From Vulcanimicrobiota bacterium (GTDB taxonomy: Bacteria; Vulcanimicrobiota; Xenobia; Xenobiales; JADMJV01), in the NCBI GenBank assembly GCA_017307785.1, contig JAFKGI010000031.1, positions 33,584 to 97,583 on the forward strand: a stretch of DNA of 64,000 bases, given 5' to 3'. The notes beneath the pieces were generated by a model. It did not search any database and was not told where the DNA came from. It worked only from the letters and a program-made list of their open reading frames with translations. The position numbers were made by a program, and so were the translations under genes. Shown one piece after another: positions 34,610 to 42,391 of the stretch (its first letter is position 1; the number at the start of each line of letters is the position of its first letter).

Positions 34610-35716
34610 TTAGCCCTTGGGGTTGTAAATCTCGACTTCCACGCCCAGATCTTTGGCCATGACTTCGCGCAGATGCTCGCCCGAGGTCTTGAGCACCTTG
34701 AGCCAGCCGTGCTCCCAGTCGCGCACGCCGGCCAGCCAGGCCGAACAGTTGCGGCAGGGCCAGGCTTCGGCGCCTCGGCCCTCCAGGTGCATCTTGCGAT
34801 ACCAGTCGAACATCTCGCCGCGCCAGACTTCCTGGACCGTGTGATCAAACAGGTTGGGGAATTTGTCGGCGGTGCGGAAGCTGACGTCCTGACCGCACAG
34901 GGCCACCCGGCCCAGCGTGTCCACGTTGAGGCGCTCGAAAGGCCAGACGCAGGGCTGCTTGCGCTCGGTGGGCAGATCGGCGTAGAGGTGATGATCCAGC
35001 GCCCGGTTGTGGGAAATGCTGGTGTTGTCGTCCCAGGTCAGGAACTTGCGGGTGATGACTTCGTCCACGCCCACGTCCTTCAGGTAGAACTGGACGGCAT
35101 CGTCCAGCTTGCCTTCGATCAGCTCCTGGCGGATGATGGAGACCACCACTCGGGTCGGCTTGATGTGCTTCTTACGCAATTCCAGAGCGGCCCGGATGTT
35201 GCCGACGTGGTTTTCGAACCAGCCCTTGGGATCGCGGGGAGCGCCGCCGCGCGGGGGGCGTACCTTGGCGTAAGTCTCGGCGTCGGCCGCATCCATGGAA
35301 AACTCGATCAAATCGATGCCGGCTTCGATCAAACGCTCCAGCTTGCGCCGGTGCTTGGGATGCGGGCCCATCATGGAGCCGTTGGTGTTCATCCACACCC
35401 GGCAACCCTGCTTTTTGGCGAATTCGATCATGTCGACCATGTGGGGGTGAAGCATCGGCTCCCCGCCACCCGTGCAGCGCATCCAGGCCCCGTAAGGTCC
35501 CGCTTCGGCGGCGATCTTGTTCCAGAGCTCCACCGGGAACAAGTCTCCGTTGCGTTCGCGGTAGAAGGTGCGAATCTCGGAGTTTCCGTCGGTGTAGGGG
35601 CAGCTCGGGCAGCCGAAGTTGCACGGATAGATGATGGACAACACCAGCATCATGGGAAATTCCATGGCGTCCTGGCGGAGGCCGTATTGTTTTTCAAGCT
35701 CTTTGGTTTGCGACAT
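34610..35716 (-). CDS. Radical SAM protein with SPASM-like C-terminus
   Basis: 368 residues from ATG 35716 (TTG 35725 is an alternative). The CxxxCxxC cluster motif is CNFGCPSC near residues 33-40, followed by the GGGEPMLHP motif and the TNGS strand of the SAM barrel. A C-terminal cysteine set (CVWPFERLNVDTLGRVALCG, PCRNC) resembles a SPASM auxiliary Fe-S domain, so the enzyme may modify a peptide or sugar, as in peptide-maturing and anaerobic sulfatase-maturing enzymes. No precursor peptide was recognised beside it. Divergent from the gene at 35779, with 62 bases between. Confidence 0.88.
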   Translation of the reverse strand: MSQTKELEKQYGLRQDAMEFPMMLVLSIIYPCNFGCPSCPYTDGNSEIRTFYRERNGDLFPVELWNKIAAEAGPYGAWMRCTGGGEPMLHPHMVDMIEFAKKQGCRVWMNTNGSMMGPHPKHRRKLERLIEAGIDLIEFSMDAADAETYAKVRPPRGGAPRDPKGWFENHVGNIRAALELRKKHIKPTRVVVSIIRQELIEGKLDDAVQFYLKDVGVDEVITRKFLTWDDNTSISHNRALDHHLYADLPTERKQPCVWPFERLNVDTLGRVALCGQDVSFRTADKFPNLFDHTVQEVWRGEMFDWYRKMHLEGRGAEAWPCRNCSAWLAGVRDWEHGWLKVLKTSGEHLREVMAKDLGVEVEIYNPKG

Positions 35717-35778
35717 CCCCAGCAACTTACCTAGAAAAAAGCGGGAGTAAACGCGACCTGCGAATAAGACTCAAGTTT

Positions 35779-36129
35779 ATGCGTGAATACAGTGGAAAAA
35801 GACTGCTCCTGTGCATTGCCATGATTGTGGGAGTGGCCGGAACGCTGCAGGTGATCGTCTTTAACAAGCGGCAGAAGCTGCACTTTCAACATCACCCCGA
35901 CCAGCGCTTCGAAACGCCGAGAAACAACCAGGATAGCTTCGTGGCCGCCGGCCCGCCCGTGGAAGGCAACGTGGCCGCGGTGGGGATGGATCGCATCCAT
36001 CTGAGCGTAGCCGGCAAACTGTCGCCGTACCGCTGCGACAACCCGGGCCAGTACAAAATCGGCGAAAAACTGCGCGTTACCTATGCCCAGGGCAGCCCGC
36101 CCACGGCCGTTCGCATCGAGAGACTCTAA
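35779..36129 (+). CDS. Small membrane-anchored hypothetical protein
   Basis: 116 residues. Residues 8-26 (RLLLCIAMIVGVAGTLQVI) form a signal anchor; the soluble remainder is polar, with a beta-rich end (GNVAAVGMDRIHLSV, GEKLRVTYAQG) that looks like a small OB or SH3-type barrel. TAAGAC lies eight bases upstream of the ATG and no ribosome site is seen, so this might be another leaderless gene. Stop is four bases from the convergent GAF-TPR gene's stop. Confidence 0.6.
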   Translation: MREYSGKRLLLCIAMIVGVAGTLQVIVFNKRQKLHFQHHPDQRFETPRNNQDSFVAAGPPVEGNVAAVGMDRIHLSVAGKLSPYRCDNPGQYKIGEKLRVTYAQGSPPTAVRIERL

Positions 36130-36133
36130 AGGA

Positions 36134-37210
36134 TCAGACCATCTCCGCCAGGGCGGCGCGGCAGCGCTGGCTGTTGGCGTGCTCCGCTCCCCAGTTCTTC
36201 TCGGCGATCAGCAGCGCTCGCTCAAAGAGCTTGCGAGCTTCTTCCTGGGCGCCGGCCGAGCGGCGCAGGGTGGCCAGATTGAAAAACAGGGGAGCCAGAC
36301 GCTTGTCATCGGCGCTGATCTGAGTCTGCCAGATCTCCAGGGCGCGTCGATATAAACCCTCGGACCGAACCGAGTTTCCTTGCGCGAAATAAAGGGTGGC
36401 CAGGTTGGTGATGACGGGGGCCAGTTCGTTGCGGTAGGCGGTTCCCAGCTTCTCCAGATGATCGATGGCCTGTAGAAAATTGCGCTCGGCCTCGGCGTTG
36501 GCCTGGCTCTGGCGCTGCATCTCGGCCAGTTCGCCCAGGATTCGCCCCGGTCGCGGATCTTTGGGACCCCAGGCCATGGCCTGGGCGGCCACCTGCTTGA
36601 GCTCGGCAATCGCCTCGGGATGATTGCCCTCGCGGAACAGCGCGAAAGCCTTTTGGCGCTGAGCCGTCCAGGCGGCTTCGTCAATGTCACCCAGCGCCAC
36701 CGGCTGCGGTCGGCTGGCCTTCTCGGCCGCCTGGGCGCGCTCGATGGCGCTCAAGCGCTGGGCCATCATCGAGGTCAGGGATTTGCACCACTCCTCATGG
36801 GGAGCCCCAAAAGCACCGGCGCGGATGCGATTGTCGGCATAGACCAGACCCAGCACCAGGCCGGAGGCGTGCAAAATGGGCACACACACGATGGAACGCA
36901 GACCCGACAGGATCACGCTGGTGCGGTCGTTCATTTTGGGGTCGCGGGCGGCGTCCACCAGCAACATCGACTGCTTGTCGCGCATCACCGTCTTGATCAA
37001 CTCGGTGCTGATCTCGCCGGCCAGAAAGACCGTCTGCGGATCGAGGCCATGGGTGGCCTGGGCCGTCAGTTCTTCGGTTTCCCGATCGCGGCAGGCCACC
37101 AGCGCTCGCTCGGGGGTGAGCTGAGCCAGCATGGCGTCCAGCGCATACTCGAAGACCTCACGAGGGGTCTCCGCCTGCTGCAGTTTTTCGAGGAAAACTT
37201 CTGAACTCAC
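36134..37210 (-). CDS. GAF-domain protein with C-terminal TPR repeats
   Basis: 358 residues from GTG 37210 (AGGA seven bases upstream). Residues 5-160 form a GAF domain (LTPERALVACRD, SMLLVDAARDPKMNDRTSVI, IVCVPILHASGLVLGLVYADN); 180-350 are TPRs (AYRNELAPVITNLATLYFAQG, LFFNLATLRRSAGAQEEARK) of the kinesin-light-chain kind. GAF domains sense small ligands or partners, and the TPR part would pass that to a complex. No enzymatic output. Divergent from the Zn-ribbon/TPR gene at 37310; TATAGG at 37266 in the gap is a possible -10 box for the plus-strand gene. Confidence 0.82.
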   Translation of the reverse strand: MSSEVFLEKLQQAETPREVFEYALDAMLAQLTPERALVACRDRETEELTAQATHGLDPQTVFLAGEISTELIKTVMRDKQSMLLVDAARDPKMNDRTSVILSGLRSIVCVPILHASGLVLGLVYADNRIRAGAFGAPHEEWCKSLTSMMAQRLSAIERAQAAEKASRPQPVALGDIDEAAWTAQRQKAFALFREGNHPEAIAELKQVAAQAMAWGPKDPRPGRILGELAEMQRQSQANAEAERNFLQAIDHLEKLGTAYRNELAPVITNLATLYFAQGNSVRSEGLYRRALEIWQTQISADDKRLAPLFFNLATLRRSAGAQEEARKLFERALLIAEKNWGAEHANSQRCRAALAEMV

Positions 37211-37309
37211 GCTGGGTCCTATCTACGGGAAATGAATGGTTTGAGGGGATGTTCGGCCCGGAGTGTATAGGAATCCCGCCCCAATCGTCAAATACTCTTA
37301 ACAGGTAAC

Positions 37310-39028
37310 ATGTATTGTCCCGCCTGCGATAAAGAGTTCAGCCCGGTTCACAGCCGTTGCCCGGAGTGCAAGGGCTGGCTGCGCGTCAGTGGGCCTACCG
37401 TGGGCGCCAAAGCGGCCATCAATCCGATTCGCCCGGCATCGACCGTTAGTTCGGAATCCGCCACCACCCAGAAAGTCAAGCCCATCCGCGCGCACGAAGG
37501 CGTGGCTTTGCCCAGCCGTCCCAAGAGCGCACCGGAAGCGGAGCCGGCCGCGCGCAAAACCTTTCTTCCCGGGCCCGGTCTCCAGACCAACACCGAGGTG
37601 GTGGGGGAATCGCCGGCAAGAGGTGCTTTAGGAACCGGTTGGGAGTCGACTCCGGAGAGTTTTTCGGACCCCGCGCCCGCTCCCGTGACGGCTCCGGCCA
37701 CGCCCAGCGGCTGGGGAGCGCCGGCGCCCATCAGTAGCGGACCGGCCGCTTCCACCGGCTGGGGTACGCCCGCCACCGGCGGTTGGGGAACTCCTTCCTC
37801 GGCCCCGGTGACTGCTTCGCCGATTCCGGAACCCCCCAAGGCTTCAGGCTGGGGAACCGCCACTCCAGAAACCAGCGCTCCCGGCTTCGCCGGCGGTCTG
37901 GGGAGTGGGCCGCCCTCCGGCCAACTGGGCGGACCGGCCGGCTTCCTGGGTGCCGCTCCTGCCGGCGGAGGTGGCTGGCTGGGCGATGGGGGAGGCCAGA
38001 GCTACGCCGCGCCCGCTCGTGGCGGCGGTTGGTTGGGTGATTCCACCGGTCCCACCGAGGCTTCGCCGCCCCTTTCCATGCCTCCCCTGGCTCCGCCGCC
38101 GCCCGCCCCCGACCACGATGCCCTGGCTTTGCCGGACCACACCGTGGCCGTCGATCTGGGCACCCCCTGGGACGAAGAAGTGTCTCAGGGCGCCTCCAAT
38201 CAAATGATTTATCTGGTGCTCGGCTGCCTTATCGTCAGCCTGATGGCCTTTTCCGGCTACATCTGGTGGCAGCAGCGCCGCCTCAAGGAACCGACCAAAC
38301 CGGTGGAGGTCAATCAGGAAGGCGGAGCCGCCCAACTTGGCATGAACAGTCTGCGCCAGGCGCAGGCGGCTTTCAAAGCCAAACGCTACAACGAAGCCCA
38401 GGGACTGGCTCAGAATGCCTTCGACCTGGTGGGCGAGCTCAAGGTGGCCACCGACGAGCAGCGCAAGTCCGTCAAAGGCTTCTATCGCCAGGCCACCCTG
38501 CGCTATGCCGCCTCGCTTTACGAAGACGGCGAGCGGGCCGCGCAAAAAGGAGACATCGTGCAGGCGGCCGGTCTGGCCGAACAAGCGGCCAGCATGTATG
38601 CCAAACTGCCCAACACGCTCAAAGAGCAGTCTCAATCCTTCGCCCTGCAGGGTCGTATCTATCTGCGGGCCGGAGACGCCGCCGCCGCCATGTCCGCCTA
38701 CAGCAAAGCCAACGGTCTGCGTCCCGGTGCCTATACGGCGGAAATCAAACAAGCGCGCGCTCTGGGCGCACCCCCGCCGGAAATCGTCATTCAGCCGCAG
38801 GCCGCTCAGCCTCTGCCGCCCGAGGAACAGCCCCAGGTGACCGCGCCCAGCTATCCTTCGCGAGCTCCCGGCGGTTATCACGGGCCTCGCAACACCAATC
38901 CCGTTCCGGTGGCCCAACCCGTCGGTCCCGCTCCCAAGCCGAGACCGGTCAACACCTACGTCCCTCCCAAGCGGGACGACCGGCCCAGCTGGCGCAAAAA
39001 AGCCAGCGATCGCTATCCCGGCTCCTAG
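37310..39028 (+). CDS. Zinc-ribbon, proline-rich, single-pass membrane protein with TPR tail
   Basis: 572 residues. N-terminal zinc ribbon CPAC...CPEC (C3, C6, C17, C20); then about 270 residues rich in Pro, Gly and Trp with repeated SGWGTP/GGGWLGD phrases, likely disordered; a membrane span at about 297-318 (YLVLGCLIVSLMAFSGYIWW); then a helical TPR-like domain (AFKAKRYNEAQGLAQNAFDLV, AAAMSAYSKANGLRPGAYTA) to about 480; and a proline-rich basic tail. The cytoplasmic ribbon with a periplasmic TPR suggests a signalling or assembly role. A run of six A near the end (38996-39001) precedes an overlapping reading frame that encodes the next gene's membrane segment. Confidence 0.8.
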   Translation: MYCPACDKEFSPVHSRCPECKGWLRVSGPTVGAKAAINPIRPASTVSSESATTQKVKPIRAHEGVALPSRPKSAPEAEPAARKTFLPGPGLQTNTEVVGESPARGALGTGWESTPESFSDPAPAPVTAPATPSGWGAPAPISSGPAASTGWGTPATGGWGTPSSAPVTASPIPEPPKASGWGTATPETSAPGFAGGLGSGPPSGQLGGPAGFLGAAPAGGGGWLGDGGGQSYAAPARGGGWLGDSTGPTEASPPLSMPPLAPPPPAPDHDALALPDHTVAVDLGTPWDEEVSQGASNQMIYLVLGCLIVSLMAFSGYIWWQQRRLKEPTKPVEVNQEGGAAQLGMNSLRQAQAAFKAKRYNEAQGLAQNAFDLVGELKVATDEQRKSVKGFYRQATLRYAASLYEDGERAAQKGDIVQAAGLAEQAASMYAKLPNTLKEQSQSFALQGRIYLRAGDAAAAMSAYSKANGLRPGAYTAEIKQARALGAPPPEIVIQPQAAQPLPPEEQPQVTAPSYPSRAPGGYHGPRNTNPVPVAQPVGPAPKPRPVNTYVPPKRDDRPSWRKKASDRYPGS

Positions 39029-39062
39029 CTGGCTGCTGCTGGGCGCGCTGTTCTGCTCCCTG

Positions 39063-39404
39063 TTGACGGAAGGTCCAGGGCGTTACGGCAGAATGCCCGC
39101 CCTGGCGCAAGCGGCCGAGCTGGAGCGAAGAGTGGTGGTGGTGGCCGTTCGGGACGCTTCCCAGCCGCCTGATCCGGTCTGGCTTCAGCTGCAACAGGCC
39201 AACCCCAACGATTTGCGGGTCCTGGGCCTGTGCATTCCGGGGGAAACGCCCGAAGTCGCCGACTTTCTCGAGCAGATCGGACCGATCCAGTCCTTACCGC
39301 TCTCCCTGCTGGTCAATCGCCAGGGGGAAATCATCTATCGCCACAGCGGGCCGCCCGATGAACAGTTCCGGGCCGCGCTGCGCAATGAGCTCTCCAGTCG
39401 CTAA
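39063..39404 (+). CDS. Thioredoxin-like protein without CxxC; start uncertain
   Basis: 113 residues from TTG 39063. The fold pattern (VVVVAVRDASQPP, DLRVLGLCIPGETP, LPLSLLVNRQGEIIYRHSG) is thioredoxin/TlpA-like, with the cis-Pro region but no CxxC, so a redox role is unlikely. The same frame is open further upstream from about 38943 and there encodes a signal-peptide-like PAPSWLLLGALFCSLL at 39021-39065, but contains no ATG, GTG or TTG. Either the segment is translated by a CTG start or a frameshift from the upstream gene at the A6 run, or it is fortuitous. Confidence 0.55.
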   Translation: MTEGPGRYGRMPALAQAAELERRVVVVAVRDASQPPDPVWLQLQQANPNDLRVLGLCIPGETPEVADFLEQIGPIQSLPLSLLVNRQGEIIYRHSGPPDEQFRAALRNELSSR

Positions 39405-39410
39405 CCAAAA

Positions 39411-39482
39411 AGGGCTTCTCAACCGAAAGCCCGGACAAGGGGGGGTTGAGTCCAGTACTCGCGGGAGAAGCCCTGACCCCCC
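39411..39482. other. Overlapping inverted repeats between convergent genes
   Basis: AGGGCTTCTC (39411-39420) can pair with GAGAAGCCCT (39465-39474); GGGCTT (39412-39417) can instead pair with AAGCCC (39427-39432); CTCAACC (39418-39424) can pair with GGTTGAG (39444-39450); and a G-run at 39439-39445 faces a C-run at 39477-39482. These pairings are mutually exclusive. It may be a bidirectional terminator or a small structured RNA; no U-run is present. Confidence 0.4.
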
Positions 39483-39520
39483 GTTACTCGCGCACGGACC
39501 GTCGGCCTGCCCGGAGGGCA

Positions 39521-40870
39521 TCAAGAACCAGACAAGACGGCCGTAGCCGGTTCATCGCAAAGGGGAAAGGCCAGCGTGAAGGTCGTTCCCACACCCACTT
39601 CGCTGGTCACCGTAATGTTGCCGCCGTGCTGCTGCACAATCCCGCTCACCATCGACAGACCGAGACCGGTGCCCTTGCCCATCCCTTTGGTGGTGAAAAA
39701 GGCTTCGAAAATACGGGCGCACACTTCCGGGCTCATGCCTACGCCGGTATCGCTGATGGAAAGCTGTGCCTGGTCGTCCACCCGTTGGGTGCGCAGCGTG
39801 ATCACGCCACCGTTGGGCATGGCGTCGCGGGCGTTGATGGCCAGATTCATGATCACTTGCTCGATTTGACCGGAGTCTCCGAAAATCTGTCCACCGGCCA
39901 GTCCACTCTCCAGTTTGACTTGAGTGGCCGCGCCCAGAATGCGAGTCAGGAAGCGCATGATATCCTGCACCGTATCGTCCAGATCGATGGGTCTGCGGTC
40001 GGGTTCCTGGCGCCGGCTGAAGGCCAGCAGCTTGCGGGTGATTTTGGAAGCCCGCTCCACCGCGTCCTCGGTATCTTTCAAATAGGCTCGCGCTTCTTCG
40101 TCTTCCACCAGCAGGCTGGCGCCCTCGACGTTGATCATCATCAAGGACAGTAAATTGTTGAAGTCGTGGGCGATGCCGCCGGCCAGCGTGCCCAGCATCT
40201 CCAGTTTCTGCGCCTGGCGAGCCCGCTCTTGGGCCACTTCGCTCTGCTTGCGCTCGCGAATGTCTCGCAGGGTGATCTGCACGGCCCGGTTGCTGCCACG
40301 GTGGGCGGTGGGGCTGCCGAAAATCTCCACCTCGGCCACTTCGCCATCGATGCGCACCAGGCGATTTTCCCGGAAGGGGGTGGTTTTGCCGTTGATGTTG
40401 CTGGCTACCTGCCCTAGAAAATCGGGTCGGCAGTCAGGATGAATGAACTCCAGGAGGGACTTGCCCACCAGTTGCTCGGCCTGAAGCGCTCCAAAAAGTC
40501 TCACTGCCGCAGGGTTGACGTAAGTGATGGCTCCATCCAGGTAGACGACGTGACTGTCGGGGGAGAGCTCGACCAGTTGGCGGTAGCGTTGTTCGCTTTC
40601 GGCCGTCTCGCGTTCGGCTCGACAGCGCACCTGCAGTTCGTGCTCCAGCTCTTTCCAGCCGCGCAAGGAGAGACCGGCCAGACCGACAACCAGAGATAAG
40701 GAGACGAGCGCGAATTCGTCCACGTGGGATTGCTCACTGCGATGCAGCACCCGGGCCAGCACGTCGCCGGCATCGAGGTAGGAAACCAGGGCCAGCACCA
40801 GGGCCGTAAAGGAAGCCAACCACACCAGGTCTCGGTAAGTGCGGGTCTGATGAATGGTGGAAGAGGGCAT
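39521..40870 (-). CDS. Membrane-anchored PAS sensor histidine kinase
   Basis: 449 residues from ATG 40870; a GTG at 40915 would add 15 residues. Two membrane spans at the N-terminus (WLASFTALVLALVSYL, FALVSLSLVVGLAGLSL), a PAS domain at about 90-215 (DSHVVYLDGAITYVNPAAV), then a HisKA-type dimer helix with GGIAHDFNNLLS holding the phospho-His, N-box NLAINARDAMPNGG, and DTGVGM and GKGTGLGLSMV ATP-lid motifs. The NtrB-like HDFNNLL class. No cognate receiver is adjacent; the closest encoded ones are at 4034 and 49527. Confidence 0.93.
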   Translation of the reverse strand: MPSSTIHQTRTYRDLVWLASFTALVLALVSYLDAGDVLARVLHRSEQSHVDEFALVSLSLVVGLAGLSLRGWKELEHELQVRCRAERETAESEQRYRQLVELSPDSHVVYLDGAITYVNPAAVRLFGALQAEQLVGKSLLEFIHPDCRPDFLGQVASNINGKTTPFRENRLVRIDGEVAEVEIFGSPTAHRGSNRAVQITLRDIRERKQSEVAQERARQAQKLEMLGTLAGGIAHDFNNLLSLMMINVEGASLLVEDEEARAYLKDTEDAVERASKITRKLLAFSRRQEPDRRPIDLDDTVQDIMRFLTRILGAATQVKLESGLAGGQIFGDSGQIEQVIMNLAINARDAMPNGGVITLRTQRVDDQAQLSISDTGVGMSPEVCARIFEAFFTTKGMGKGTGLGLSMVSGIVQQHGGNITVTSEVGVGTTFTLAFPLCDEPATAVLSGS

Positions 40871-40926
40871 CCCAGTAGTATTCGACTGATACTCCAGATT
40901 CCTTAAGCCAGTCACAGCATCTGAAC

Positions 40927-40950
40927 GCCCCCCCTCTCAATAGGGGGGGC
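40927..40950 (+). promoter_or_regulatory. Perfect G/C inverted repeat between divergent genes
   Basis: GCCCCCCC, an eight-base loop and GGGGGGGC form a perfect eight-pair G-C stem in the gap between the PAS-kinase gene and the exported peptidase-N-domain gene. Could be an operator, a hairpin blocking transcription between the divergent genes, or incidental. No U-run. Confidence 0.35.
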
Positions 40951-40992
40951 GAGACAGGACGCGCATCCCCGCCGTTTGCTCTCGAGCTTTGG

Positions 40993-41004
40993 TAAAACCA
41001 GACT
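40993..41004 (+). promoter_or_regulatory. Leaderless-type promoter: TAAAAC-N6-ATG
   Basis: TAAAAC (40993-40998) sits exactly six bases before the ATG at 41005, with no Shine-Dalgarno between. Transcription would begin at or next to the A of the start codon. Same spacing as at 49085-49096, 52678-52689 and 58312-58323. Confidence 0.45.
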
Positions 41005-41682
41005 ATGTTCAAAACTTGTTTAGCCGCTCTTCTTCTCACCTCTCTGGTCTGGGCCGATCCCACCAGTTCTCCCGTTATCGAGGGAGGGCACGGCTTGCAG
41101 CTGACCGTGCAGATGGTGTCCCCCACCGCCGCCGAGTGCGACCTGCAGATCGTCTGCGTTTTCAAGCATAACCCGGCCGGCGACAAATATATCGAGGCCA
41201 TGCAAGAGTTTGATGATAAGCTCGGCCATCTTGTGTCGCAACTGCGCAACGACGGCCAGTTTGTAGGGGAGCTCGGAGAAACCATCCTCTTCAACAGTCC
41301 TCACGGCGGCATTACGCCCCCGCGCGTGCTGCTCATCGGTCTGGGCGACGAGAAAGCCCTGAATCTCGACACCCTGCGAGTGGTCGGCCGCGTGGCCGTG
41401 CGCGAAGCGGTGCGCCTGCGCGCCGAGCGCGTCTCTTTCGCCCCCACCATCCGCGACCAGGGCAACACGTCCATCGACGTCGGGGAAGGCGACGCGGCCG
41501 TGGCCGAACAGCTGGTGCTGGCCTATGACACCGAAAAACGTCTGCAGGCCCGCGGACTGGCTCCTGAGTTCAGCCTGCAGTCATGGGTCATCGATGCCGG
41601 GCCCAAGTTCTTTGACGGCGCCAGCACCAAGGTGGCCGCCGCCGCCGCCCAGGCCCGCACCCAGGCGCAAAATCGCCGCTAA
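41005..41682 (+). CDS. Exported orphan N-terminal domain of leucyl aminopeptidase (M17-like)
   Basis: 225 residues. A Sec signal peptide ends near VWAD. The mature part matches only the regulatory N-terminal macro-like domain of M17 leucyl aminopeptidases: LVSQLRNDGQFVGELGETILF, PRVLLIGLGDEKALNLDTLR, and AVREAVRLRAERVSFAP. The catalytic two-metal domain that normally follows is absent; the frame stops cleanly after a Lys/Gln/Ala tail. It may be a periplasmic binding or scaffold protein derived from the peptidase. Probably leaderless; 31 bases before the isochorismatase gene. Confidence 0.75.
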   Translation: MFKTCLAALLLTSLVWADPTSSPVIEGGHGLQLTVQMVSPTAAECDLQIVCVFKHNPAGDKYIEAMQEFDDKLGHLVSQLRNDGQFVGELGETILFNSPHGGITPPRVLLIGLGDEKALNLDTLRVVGRVAVREAVRLRAERVSFAPTIRDQGNTSIDVGEGDAAVAEQLVLAYDTEKRLQARGLAPEFSLQSWVIDAGPKFFDGASTKVAAAAAQARTQAQNRR

Positions 41683-41713
41683 CTTTGAAAAAAAAACAAC
41701 CCCAGGAGGCAAA

Positions 41714-42391
41714 TTGTCCAATTATCACAAGCTCTTCACGGCCGACGACTCGGTCGTAGTTTTCATCGATCACCAGCCGCAGATGACCTTCGGCGTGGCC
41801 AACATCGACCGGTCCACCCTGATCAACAATGTCACCCTGCTGGCCAAAGTGGCCAAGGAATTCAACGTCCCCACCATTTTGACGGCGGTGGAAACCGAGA
41901 GCTTCTCCGGCTACATCTGGCCCCAGTTGCTGGACGTCTTCCCCGGTCAAGCGGTCATCGAGCGTACCTCTATGAACTCTTGGGATGACGCCGGCTTCCG
42001 CGAAGCCATCAAGGCCACCGGCCGCAAAAACATCATCATGACCGGCCTCTGGACCGAAGTCTGCGTCACCTGGCCGACCATCGAAATGCTGGGCGAAGGC
42101 TACAACATCTACGTGGTCGAGGACTGCTGCGGCGCCACTTCGCCGGCCGCTCACGAGGCTTCGCTGTCGCGTATGGTTCAAGCCGGCGCCGTGCGCGTCA
42201 CCACCATCCCGGCTCTGCTGGAATGGCAGCGCGACTGGGCCAAGCGCGAGCACTACGACAACCTGATGAACCTGCTCAAAAACCAGGCCGGCGCTTACGG
42301 CGTGGGTGTGGAGTATGCCTACACCATGGTGCACCACGCTCCCCAGTCGGCCCAGAAGCCTCAGGTGGTTGCGCAAAAGGCTCACCATTGA
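41714..42391 (+). CDS. Isochorismatase-like hydrolase (YcaC type)
   Basis: 225 residues, starting at a TTG with AGGAGG four bases before; there is no ATG in the right place. The cysteine-hydrolase pattern is complete: Asp in VVFIDHQPQMTFGV, AVETESFSGYIWPQL, ERTSMNSWDD, and the nucleophile Cys in GLWTEVCVTWPTIEM. YcaC relatives hydrolyse amides or act as octameric cysteine hydrolases of unknown substrate. A TTGA overlap couples it to the porin-like gene, so uptake and hydrolysis of the same compound is a plausible reading. Confidence 0.88.
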   Translation: MSNYHKLFTADDSVVVFIDHQPQMTFGVANIDRSTLINNVTLLAKVAKEFNVPTILTAVETESFSGYIWPQLLDVFPGQAVIERTSMNSWDDAGFREAIKATGRKNIIMTGLWTEVCVTWPTIEMLGEGYNIYVVEDCCGATSPAAHEASLSRMVQAGAVRVTTIPALLEWQRDWAKREHYDNLMNLLKNQAGAYGVGVEYAYTMVHHAPQSAQKPQVVAQKAHH

